9,253 bases of DNA, from contig JAIVHD010000008.1 in assembly GCA_020201235.1 (NCBI GenBank), positions 1 through 9,253 of the forward strand. The letters run 5' to 3'. This DNA comes from Lysobacteraceae bacterium. GTDB lineage: Bacteria; Pseudomonadota; Gammaproteobacteria; Xanthomonadales; Wenzhouxiangellaceae. Shown piece after piece: positions 1-5,593 of this stretch (the stretch's first letter is position 1; each line of letters opens with the position of its first letter). The notes under the pieces were generated by a model. That model worked only from the letters and a program-made list of their open reading frames with translations. It had not been told where the DNA came from and made no database searches. Both the position numbers and the translations under genes were made by a program.

Positions 1-1
1 A

Positions 2-235
2 TCGTTGGTCCACGACGCAGCCGACCTCAAAATCGCATCGCAATTGCTGGAAAAAGATCTGAATGCGGTGCAGATCGTCGCCGAGCTCGGTATCGACGCC
101 GCTCATGTCGAAAACTTTCTCAATGCCTGCTGGATGTGTTCGTACCTGGAGTGTGTCAGCGACCCGGACTCGATCCCGACCGAAGCCGGCAAGGGCGAGT
201 TCTTCAGCCAGATTCGAAAACGTTTTGGCCTATAG
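2..235 (+). CDS. 3' end of an unrecognised gene
   Basis: The reading frame is open from the window edge and stops with TAG at 233-235, so the gene is probably cut at its 5' end. A TTG at 5 could serve as a start, but no ribosome binding site is visible because the upstream DNA is missing. About 77 residues can be read. They are mostly helical and acidic, with Ala- and Leu-rich stretches that resemble a small helix-turn-helix-like fold, a Cys pair (CWMC), and a basic C-terminus (RKRFGL). I do not recognise the family. It could equally be a complete small protein starting at TTG or the tail of a larger one. The gene is followed after about 48 bp by the inverted-repeat element at 284-475. Confidence 0.55.
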   Translation, partial: SLVHDAADLKIASQLLEKDLNAVQIVAELGIDAAHVENFLNACWMCSYLECVSDPDSIPTEAGKGEFFSQIRKRFGL

Positions 236-283
236 CCCGGCGTCTTCACAATCCCCCAGTAGCGAGACGCTGTCAGGTTCTTT

Positions 284-475
284 ACCCCAACGCTGCATCA
301 ATTTTTAGGCCGGAACCGCTACGCTGCCCGTTATAGCCGCCTCTGCGCGGTCTGTACTCGCGTTGCCAGTCCTCACGTAGAGTAAAGCCACGCTCCGGGT
401 GGCAACACTTCGTGCAGCCCGCGGAAATACGACTCTCCAGGCTTACAGCTCCGAAAATTGATGCAACGTTGGGGT
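284..475. repeat. 192-bp MITE-like element with 22-bp inverted ends
   Basis: The left end (284-305) begins ACCCCAACGCTGCATC and the right end (454-475) is its reverse complement over 22 bp, with a single C/T mismatch. The interior carries a smaller inverted pair, GTTGCCA (near 364) with TGGCAAC (near 401), so the whole element could fold into a long cruciform. No transposase or long ORF lies inside. It starts about 48 bp after the stop of the first gene. The most natural reading is a non-autonomous miniature element or a dispersed extragenic repeat. I saw no obvious target-site duplication, and only one copy is present here, so its repeated nature is inferred. An integron attC site was considered; see rejected items. 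Confidence 0.6.
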
Positions 476-495
476 TTACAATCGCAAAAAATCAT

Positions 496-518
496 ATCGA
501 CCCGGAACACGGGTCGAT
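496..518 (-). terminator. Terminator-like hairpin, minus-strand orientation
   Basis: ATCGACCCG (496-504) pairs perfectly with CGGGTCGAT (510-518) around a 5-nt loop. Read on the minus strand, the stem is followed after four bases by a run of six T's, which fits a Rho-independent terminator. No minus-strand gene is visible immediately to the right, so its client is unknown. On the plus strand no T-run follows. Confidence 0.4.
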
Positions 519-953
519 CGCAGCAATGTGATCTGTTTTGCGATGCTGATTTATTTCGTTTGACACTAGACAAAGCATCATGATATGAATGACTCTGGCT
601 GTTGGTGGATACATCGAAAAAAGTTGGCGTGTATCCTGTAAGTCCGGCGTGTTCAACGCTGAACAGTGGCGTTTTTTAGCGTCCTGTTTTGTCGCCTTGT
701 CGAGGCTGCGGCCATCGTCAAGGCTTGGGCTTGATTCCTGGTGCCATGTAGTCGAGCGAAAAAGGCCGAGCGATTCCGGATGCGGCACGTTTGGCAGGTG
801 CCGGTGACCATTGAATAGGGCGGACTGAAAATCTCCAGCTAAACGGTTGGAGGCGAATGATCGAAATTAAACAAGTGGAATGACATGCCGGATCTGTTTC
901 CGGAGTTGCATCCCGACTTGTCGCAGTTCGATACACATTTGCCTTCTTGATTG

Positions 954-973
954 AATGCACAATTGATTGCATT
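954..973. promoter_or_regulatory. Dyad AATGCA-N8-TGCATT upstream of small secreted gene
   Basis: AATGCA at 954-959 is inverted as TGCATT at 968-973, centred about 30 bp before the ATG at 995. The spacing (arms 14 bp apart, start to start) and position between promoter and ribosome binding site fit an operator or a leader hairpin. No strong sigma-70 promoter was found nearby; TTGCCT or TTGATT boxes upstream have poor -10 partners. Confidence 0.3.
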
Positions 974-994
974 TGAAAACGTATGGAGGAATTT

Positions 995-1465
995 ATGAAA
1001 TATCCAGTCACAAACATGAAAAGGAAGTCGTTAGTCATGCTGGGCTCACTGACGCTGGCACTGGCAGTACACGCCGCAACGGCACAGGATGCATCTGACT
1101 TGAGCGATGATGAAATGTTCAAGCGAATGCTTCCCGAGCTGAATGAAAAACCCAACCCGGCGCAGCGGTCCGGTGCGACCGGCATGAGTTGTTTTGTCGA
1201 TACGCCTGCTTTTGACCTGTTTACCTCGCCGTTGTGCGTTAGCGCGGGGACGACGCTGACAACGACAGCCGTATTCCGTGTTGACAATCCACCTGCGGAC
1301 TTCACGATCATCTGGTCCGACAGCTCTTGCAGTTCGTCGAGTACGGTTTGTGTTGTGCCGATTAACATTATCGGATACCTGACCGTAAGCGCGACCGTGC
1401 TGAACAACGCGAACTACACGTTTACCAAGGTTTCGGCAACTGCGCGGTACGAGGGTCTCTTCTGA
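995..1465 (+). CDS. Small secreted four-cysteine protein, unknown function
   Basis: The ATG at 995 is preferred over the in-frame ATG at 983 because GGAGGA (985-990) sits at ideal spacing before it; the product is 156 aa. Residues 8-30 form a Sec signal peptide: basic MKRK, a Leu/Ala-rich core, and cleavage predicted after ATA-30 before Gln31. The mature part starts with an acidic stretch rich in Asp/Glu (31-50). It then contains four cysteines (66, 81, 112, 119), enough for two disulfides, and beta-rich Thr/Val segments reminiscent of an Ig-like sandwich. No catalytic motif is seen. Codon choice uses more A/T-ending codons than the housekeeping genes to the right. It stands alone, with long non-coding DNA on both sides, which suggests accessory content. 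I do not recognise the family. Confidence 0.75.
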   Translation: MKYPVTNMKRKSLVMLGSLTLALAVHAATAQDASDLSDDEMFKRMLPELNEKPNPAQRSGATGMSCFVDTPAFDLFTSPLCVSAGTTLTTTAVFRVDNPPADFTIIWSDSSCSSSSTVCVVPINIIGYLTVSATVLNNANYTFTKVSATARYEGLF

Positions 1466-1644
1466 GTCCGGAAGATCGATGAGCCGATTTTCCGCGACAG
1501 TCTCAGATCACGCCTCTTCGGTGTTTTGCAAACCGTAAAAGCAGTGTGGCCATCGCCACCGGACCCGGGGCGTTCTCGCGTAAACCGGTCATGAATGATC
1601 CAGGCCAGTAGTGGCTGGCCGAACGTGTACTTTAGTACTTGAAT

Positions 1645-1669
1645 CCCGGGCAGGCCTGACCTGCCCGGG
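1645..1669. terminator. Strong 10-bp GC hairpin between convergent genes
   Basis: CCCGGGCAGG (1645-1654) pairs perfectly with CCTGCCCGGG (1660-1669) around the 5-nt loop CCTGA. GTAC tetranucleotides flank it on both sides. The T-tract is weak in both directions, so this is either a bidirectional terminator of poor canonical form or an RNA stability structure. It lies 180 bp after the secreted-protein gene and 264 bp beyond the mtfA stop. Confidence 0.45.
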
Positions 1670-1757
1670 TTGTACAGACGTGTGTCGGCTGCGGAGGATC
1701 GAAGCCGGTGAATGTTGATCGACATTGATCAACGCAGCTCAACCCGGAGTCTTACCG

Positions 1758-1788
1758 CGGGGCGAGCGTTTTCCGAGCTCGCTGCCCG
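1758..1788. terminator. Bulged GC-rich hairpin downstream of mtfA
   Basis: CGGGGCGAGC (1758-1767) pairs with GCTCGC (1777-1782) and CCCG (1785-1788), leaving a TG bulge and a 9-nt loop. It lies about 145 bp beyond the mtfA stop on the minus strand. No T-run follows on either strand, so termination is a guess; it may simply protect the 3' end of the transcript. Confidence 0.3.
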
Positions 1789-1932
1789 ATATAGCAGCCT
1801 TTCTGCGGCGCTTGCTCAAGTTTTCAGGGCCCCACATCGAGTGAACGATGTTGCGGCTGAACAAGCCTTTCCAGATGAAATCAATACGCTGTGAAAATCT
1901 GTGTAATCTGCGGACAGGTGGTTTTGGCGAGT

Positions 1933-2691
1933 CTACTGGTAGTGCGCGGCCGGATCCTGCTTGAACAGACGCGACAGCAAGCTGTAGATTTCGGGCAACG
2001 TGTCGTCGAGGTAGTCCGGGCAATCGAAGAAAAATTCGCAGGCAACGGCGAAGAATTCGGCCGGGCTTTCAGCTCCGTAGTCGTCAATGCAGGGCGGCTG
2101 GCCCGACTCGATTTCGTCGAGCAATTGTTGATAGGCGGCGCTGAACGATCGCACCCAATCCTCATGACTGATGTCTGCGGTAAGCAACGGAAATCCATTC
2201 GCCTCACCGTTTAACTGATCGATCTGGTGCGCCAGTTCATGGATGACCACGTGAAAGCCCTCGCCGTGCCCGGAATCGGCGACATCGCTGAGCGACAAAA
2301 CAACCGGACCGCGATGCCAGGCCTCGCCGGCGCGCAGGTCGCGCCCCCGATGGACGACACCGGCCTCGTCGGTTTCTTCGATATCGGCTTCGAATGGCTG
2401 GGCGTATAGTATGAAGGTCTGAAAGTTCCGGTAGTTGTCGAGGCCAATGTCGAGAACCGGCAGCGCGGCATGCAGGGCGACGGTCAGGCAATCTCGGTAA
2501 TCCGGCTGCAGTCCGCCGGCACCGAGAAACTGTTTGGTCGCGAGAATTTCGGCCGCCAGTCGGCGAAGTCGCGGCCGGTCCTGTTCCGGCAAGCGTGCAA
2601 GGCAGGTAAAATCGGCAAGGCGTGACTCGAAAAGCGCCTGCGACGGCATCAGTTCGCTGATGCGCCGCTCGAGCCCGCGTCGCCAGAGCAT
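1933..2691 (-). CDS. mtfA: MtfA-type zinc metallopeptidase (M90 family)
   Basis: The 252-aa product matches MtfA throughout. The zinc-binding helix HELAH lies at 151-155, with Glu152 as the catalytic base. The downstream motif YGAESPAEFFAV (205-216) supplies the third ligand, Glu212. These positions match the H-E-x-x-H plus distal Glu arrangement known for Escherichia coli MtfA, which binds the glucose repressor Mlc and has aminopeptidase activity. No signal peptide or membrane segment is present, so it is cytoplasmic. The ATG at 2691 overlaps the TAA of the upstream reductase gene by one base (TAATG), which indicates translational coupling. No Mlc or PTS gene is visible in this window, so whether the Mlc role applies is unknown. 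The length is close to family size and all key residues are intact. Confidence 0.92.
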   Translation of the reverse strand: MLWRRGLERRISELMPSQALFESRLADFTCLARLPEQDRPRLRRLAAEILATKQFLGAGGLQPDYRDCLTVALHAALPVLDIGLDNYRNFQTFILYAQPFEADIEETDEAGVVHRGRDLRAGEAWHRGPVVLSLSDVADSGHGEGFHVVIHELAHQIDQLNGEANGFPLLTADISHEDWVRSFSAAYQQLLDEIESGQPPCIDDYGAESPAEFFAVACEFFFDCPDYLDDTLPEIYSLLSRLFKQDPAAHYQ

Positions 2692-3728
2692 TATTTTCCG
2701 GACTCCGCATCCAGGCCGAGGCGCTTGTGCATAATCGGACTGGTGGTGGTGTATTGCAGAAACTGCCGGGCCTCCGGGTTGAGGTGTTTTTGCACGGCGA
2801 ATGCCGCCAGCGCGGCTTCGTGGAAGCCTGACAGGATCAATTTCTTCTTGCCGGGGTAGGTGTTGATGTCGCCGATGGCGAACACGCCGGGGATGGAGGT
2901 CTGGAACTTCTCGGTATCGACCGGAATCTGCTTTTTTTCGATTTCCAGCGACCAGTCTGCAATCGGCCCAAGGTTGGGGGCCAGACCCCAGAACACCAGG
3001 AACTCGTCGGCCTCGACGCGCGCCTTATCGCGCTCCAATGTGGTAAGTTCAAGCGCATCAATGCGCCCCGGCACGCCAATCGCGGCGCTGACCATGCCCT
3101 GCTGCTCGACGATTTTCCCAAGCTTGACCAGCCGCTTCATCTTCTCGACCGAGGCCGGCTGGGCGCGGTATTCGGCGCGTCGGTGCACCAGCGTGATCGG
3201 GTCGGTCATTTCAGCAAGATCCAGTGCCCAATCCAGGGCCGAATCGCCGCCGCCGAGGATGGCCAGTTTTTTGCCGGCAAAGCGCTCGCGGTCGGTGATC
3301 TTGTAATGGACGTTTTCAGGGCTGATGTCATCCAGCCCCTTGGCGCGCAGCCGCCTTGGCTGAAAGGCACCGAGGCCGGCGGCGATAATGACCGAGCCGG
3401 CGTCGAACTCGGTGTCCCGGGCGGTACGAACGCGAAAGCGGCCGTTGTCGAGCGCTTCGAATTCGACCACTTCCTGGCCCAGGTGCACGCCGGGTTCGAA
3501 CGGCCGGATCTGCTCGACCAGCTTGTCGACCAACTCCTGGGCGCCGATGATCGGCCACGCAGGAATGTCGTAGATCGGCTTTTCGGGGTAGAGTTCACTG
3601 CATTGGCCGCCGACCTGCGGCAGCGAGTCGACCAGTTCGGCTTTCAGACCCAGAAGGCCCAGTTCGAATACCTGGAACAGGCCCACCGGGCCCGCGCCGA
3701 TGATAACCGCATCGGTTTTGATTGTCAT
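2691..3728 (-). CDS. Thioredoxin-reductase-like ferredoxin/flavodoxin-NADP reductase
   Basis: The 345-aa start at 3728 (MTIKTDAVII) is chosen because the FAD-binding GAGPVG (11-16) follows at normal distance and AGGA lies about 9 bp upstream; the longer open frame upstream is untranslated DNA. A second dinucleotide fold has GGGDSA (159-164), and HRR (182-184) fits recognition of the NADPH 2'-phosphate. GVFAIGDI (281-288) is the C-terminal FAD motif. No CxxC is present, so it is not a thioredoxin reductase. The tail with YTTTS (326-330) and KRLG is typical of the dimeric TrxR-like FNR group (Bacillus YumC type), where an aromatic residue stacks on the flavin. It would pass electrons between NADPH and ferredoxin or flavodoxin in the cytoplasm. 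First gene of a pair with mtfA. Confidence 0.9.
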   Translation of the reverse strand: MTIKTDAVIIGAGPVGLFQVFELGLLGLKAELVDSLPQVGGQCSELYPEKPIYDIPAWPIIGAQELVDKLVEQIRPFEPGVHLGQEVVEFEALDNGRFRVRTARDTEFDAGSVIIAAGLGAFQPRRLRAKGLDDISPENVHYKITDRERFAGKKLAILGGGDSALDWALDLAEMTDPITLVHRRAEYRAQPASVEKMKRLVKLGKIVEQQGMVSAAIGVPGRIDALELTTLERDKARVEADEFLVFWGLAPNLGPIADWSLEIEKKQIPVDTEKFQTSIPGVFAIGDINTYPGKKKLILSGFHEAALAAFAVQKHLNPEARQFLQYTTTSPIMHKRLGLDAESGK

Positions 3729-3895
3729 GCAAGATCCTGGTTGAAGTTTAAAATGTGCTAATCGTTTCTTTTGCCGGCAAATGAATGAGGTTGACGACAG
3801 GTCGCCGGCATTCCAATTCATGCAGGATTGGCGATTCGTTCGGTTCGCACCGTCAAAATCGCCAACTCGTACTTTACATGAAGGCGGTACCTTTA
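3729..3895. promoter_or_regulatory. Divergent promoter region between reductase and ung
   Basis: This 167-bp gap must hold promoters for both divergent genes. TTTGCCGGCAAA (3770-3781) is a perfect 12-bp palindrome. A second GCCGGC core at 3804-3809 lies 31 bp away centre to centre, about three helical turns, so the two could form a paired operator. TTGACG at 3791-3796 is a possible -35 box for ung, but the matching -10 near 3814-3820 is poor. AAGGCGG (3881-3887) is the ung ribosome binding site. Confidence 0.4.
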
Positions 3896-4576
3896 ATGTC
3901 CAAGCCCAAACTGCGTCCGGAATGGCTTTTGTCGCTGGCCCCGGAGTTCGATAAGGCCTATATGCGGGGTTTGCGCGCATTTCTGCTTGAGCGCAAGCGC
4001 GCCGGTGCTGAAATCTATCCGCCCGGCCCCCGGATTTTCAATGCGCTCGATTCGACACTGCCGCAAAACGTGCGCGTCGTGATCCTCGGCCAGGACCCGT
4101 ACCATGGTCCCGGCCAGGCTCACGGCCTGTGTTTCTCGGTGCGCCCGGGTATCGCGGTGCCGCCGTCGCTGGTCAATATTTTCAAGGAGCTGCATGCCGA
4201 TCTTGGTGTTCAAGTTCCGTCACACGGCAATCTTCAGCATTGGGCAGACCAGGGCGTGCTGTTGTTGAACCCGGTGCTGACGGTCGAGCGCGGCCAGGCC
4301 GGCGCGCACCAGGGCAAGGGCTGGGAGCAGTTCACCGATCGCGTGATCGAGGTCGTCGACCGAGAAGGCCCGCCCAAAGTGTTCATGCTTTGGGGCCGAC
4401 AGGCCCAGCGCAAGGGTGAAAACATCGACCAGACCCGCCACCTGGTCCTGAGCGCGCCGCATCCGTCGCCGCTGTCGGCCAATCGCGGGTTCTTTGGCTG
4501 TCGGCATTTCTCGAAAGCAAATCAGTGGCTCGAAAGCCAGGGCTTGGACCCGGTCGATTGGTGCCTGCCGGACTAA
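3896..4576 (+). CDS. ung: Uracil-DNA glycosylase, family 1
   Basis: The enzyme removes uracil from DNA by cleaving the N-glycosidic bond, starting base excision repair. The 226-aa product is of usual length. It has the water-activating loop GQDPYH (65-70, catalytic Asp67), Phe80 for stacking on uracil, Asn125 in LLLNPVLTV for uracil recognition, and the Leu intercalation loop HPSPLSA (His189, Leu193). [12 protein letters not shown] (198-209) follows as expected. The residue after Asn125 is Pro where Thr or Ala is commoner, probably a harmless variant. ATG 3896 is chosen because AAGGCGG lies nine bases upstream; in-frame ATGs at 3785 and 3878 would add residues outside the family. It is transcribed alone, divergent from the reductase-mtfA pair. 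Confidence 0.97.
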   Translation: MSKPKLRPEWLLSLAPEFDKAYMRGLRAFLLERKRAGAEIYPPGPRIFNALDSTLPQNVRVVILGQDPYHGPGQAHGLCFSVRPGIAVPPSLVNIFKELHADLGVQVPSHGNLQHWADQGVLLLNPVLTVERGQAGAHQGKGWEQFTDRVIEVVDREGPPKVFMLWGRQAQRKGENIDQTRHLVLSAPHPSPLSANRGFFGCRHFSKANQWLESQGLDPVDWCLPD

Positions 4577-4604
4577 ACCGGCCGGTACAGGAACACATGG
4601 ATAA

Positions 4605-4645
4605 GCCGGGGCGATGGTGCCGGGACGGAGATTGCCCGCCCCGGC
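4605..4645. terminator. GC-rich hairpin between convergent ung and barrel gene
   Basis: GCCGGGGCG (4605-4613) pairs perfectly with CGCCCCGGC (4637-4645) around a 23-nt loop. It lies in the 156-bp gap where ung and the minus-strand barrel gene converge, so a shared terminator or transcription barrier is likely. The T-run expected of a classic Rho-independent terminator is missing on both strands. ACCGGCCGGT at 4577-4586, directly after the ung stop, is an additional short palindrome. Confidence 0.4.
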
Positions 4646-4732
4646 GCGCGCTAAAGCCCGCCTTATCTACAACCCCACCGTCTGGAAGTGCCGCCAGGTG
4701 CGTGGCTGGGGCGTTTCGCTCAGCGAGTCGCT

Positions 4733-5317
4733 TCAGAAACTCAAACGCAGGTTGGCGCGGAAAATGTTGAAGTCGAATTCGAACGATTCGACGCCAACGC
4801 TGATGCCAATATTACGCTGGAACTTCAGCAGCAGATCGGCACCGACGACAGCATCGCCGTCGTCACCGTCGCCCTGGTAGCCCCCGAACAGGCGGCCTTC
4901 GATGCGTTCGCTAAAGCCGTGGCGCAAACCGATATCGCCGCGGAAGCCATCGTCGTCGACCGAACCGACTTCGATCGCTGCATAAGAACCTTCAACGAAC
5001 AGGTCGGTGTTGGGCTGCAGATTGAATCGGTATCCAAGCCCGATTTTGTAAAGGTCGGTATCGGCGTCGAAGGCACCGAAATCCACTTCCCAGCGGTCCC
5101 AGCTACCGTGAGCATAAACCCCTTGTGCAAGATCGACTGAGGCTCGAAGATTAAAACCGGCTTCTGTTTCGGAAACAAACCCGACGTCGATATCGGCGAC
5201 CGACAGGCCACCCTCGATGTAGCTGTAGCTCAGATCGCTGCTGGTTTGAGCTATTGCGGGGTTGAAACCCAGCGAAAGGGCCGAGATGGCCAGGCCCGTG
5301 AGCATGGTCTTTCCCAT
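4733..5317 (-). CDS. Small outer-membrane beta-barrel protein
   Basis: The 194-aa product starts with a Sec signal peptide (MGKTMLTG, hydrophobic core, AIA-23 cleavage before Gln24). The ~171-aa mature part alternates polar and hydrophobic or aromatic residues in amphipathic strands, for example YKIGLGYRFNL (90-100), TDLFVEGSYAAIEV (104-117) and GRLFGGYQG (141-149). Turns are rich in Asp and Gly. It ends in NLRLSF, the C-terminal aromatic signal recognised by the BAM insertion machinery. Size and strand count fit an eight-stranded barrel of the OmpA-like or OMP_b-brl kind. GGAGAG five bases before the ATG supports the start. The negatively charged loops (DDD, DGDDGD) may bind cations. Specific function is unknown: it could be structural, an adhesin or a small porin-like protein. 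Confidence 0.82.
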   Translation of the reverse strand: MGKTMLTGLAISALSLGFNPAIAQTSSDLSYSYIEGGLSVADIDVGFVSETEAGFNLRASVDLAQGVYAHGSWDRWEVDFGAFDADTDLYKIGLGYRFNLQPNTDLFVEGSYAAIEVGSVDDDGFRGDIGLRHGFSERIEGRLFGGYQGDGDDGDAVVGADLLLKFQRNIGISVGVESFEFDFNIFRANLRLSF

Positions 5318-5397
5318 GTTGACTCTCCGTTTAATTATTGTGATTTGATCCGGTCGCTTGGCGGCCGGGATGGCAGTTGGCAGCAGGGTTCAAAGCG

Positions 5398-5517
5398 TCA
5401 GACCGTACGTTTCAGATTGAGCCGCCGTGATAAATACCCAATAGCGCCGGACGCAATATTAACCCGCCGATGCACTGGCCGGTCGAGTTCCTGACCGATG
5501 GATCGATCTTTTTTCAT
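5398..5517 (-). CDS. Possible 39-aa basic small protein
   Basis: An ATG at 5517 is preceded by AAGGTGG with a 5-nt spacer, one mismatch from the ideal ribosome binding site. The frame runs 39 codons to TGA (5400-5398). The translation is strongly basic (starts MKKDRSIGQELDRPVHRR, ends RRLNLKRTV) with a short neutral middle. It lies between the VPALG-tail gene and the barrel gene, ending 80 bp before the barrel start, on the same strand. No family is recognised, and a frame this short could be chance. The rest of 5318-5593 shows no other gene; it must contain the barrel promoter, though no clear -35/-10 pair was found. Confidence 0.3.
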   Translation of the reverse strand: MKKDRSIGQELDRPVHRRVNIASGAIGYLSRRLNLKRTV

Positions 5518-5593
5518 TCCAGCCACCTTCTTCACCACCGTTGCGTCGCCATCATGCAAAGACGCACGGTGCGGGGCACGGCCTGATGCGGGT

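Larger units (their letters stand above)
476..982. other. Non-coding gap of about 500 bp with hairpins
   Basis: No convincing gene lies here: short open frames on either strand lack ribosome binding sites and have biased, low-complexity translations. The stretch looks less GC-rich than the coding parts. It contains a 9-bp stem hairpin (496-518) and a 7-bp inverted pair, GGATACA 607-613 with TGTATCC 630-636. A weak AACGC/GCGTT stem (655-673) is followed by a T-run ending near 677. A dyad (954-973) lies just before the next gene. Part of it is presumably promoter and leader for the gene at 995. Confidence 0.5.
1466..1932. other. Non-coding gap of 467 bp with a hairpin cluster
   Basis: No supported gene is present. 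The gap carries a series of stable inverted repeats: GTGGC/GCCAC at 1546-1559, GGCCAG/CTGGCC at 1603-1620, a 10-bp stem at 1645-1669 and a bulged 10-bp stem at 1758-1788. Near 1889-1916 there is a short repeated ATCTGTG/ATCTGCG motif. The gap separates convergent genes (small secreted protein on plus, mtfA on minus), so some of these hairpins probably terminate transcription. A structured RNA cannot be excluded. Confidence 0.5.

Noticed and set aside
284..475. Integron attC site (CCCCAAC left, GTTGGGG right)
   Set aside because: The ends fit RYYYAAC/GTTRRRY except at one symmetric base, but the span of 192 bp is longer than usual. The arms pair almost perfectly rather than with the bulged base of attC, and there is no integrase or cassette array.
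655..677. Rho-independent terminator on the plus strand
   Set aside because: A T6 run is present, but the stem is only five base pairs with a 9-nt loop, and no plus-strand gene ends nearby.
718..1407. 229-aa minus-strand open frame over the small secreted gene
   Set aside because: It has no good ribosome binding site and a Ser/Thr-rich translation typical of an antisense shadow. The plus-strand frame has a signal peptide and a clear binding site.
1712..1894. 60-aa plus-strand ORF in the gap before mtfA
   Set aside because: The nearest GGAGG is about 15 bases from the ATG, no family is recognised, and a hairpin runs through the frame.
1739..2023. 94-aa minus-strand frame running into mtfA
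   Set aside because: It overlaps the 3' end of mtfA in another frame and lacks a start signal; its translation is rich in Arg/Lys/Pro as expected for a shadow.
2691..3728. Thioredoxin reductase
   Set aside because: The redox-active CxxC is absent and the C-terminal tail is that of TrxR-like ferredoxin-NADP reductases.
3183..3761. 192-aa plus-strand frame antisense to the NADP reductase
   Set aside because: It is the complement of a strongly recognised enzyme and has no motif or ribosome binding site of its own.
3729..3980. N-terminal extension of the reductase to 429 aa
   Set aside because: The extra residues precede the normal N-terminal FAD fold, resemble no domain, and cross the divergent promoter region; the start at 3728 has a ribosome binding site.
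4688..5140. 150-aa plus-strand frame over the barrel gene
   Set aside because: The minus strand encodes a signal peptide and C-terminal Phe barrel; the plus frame is a shadow.
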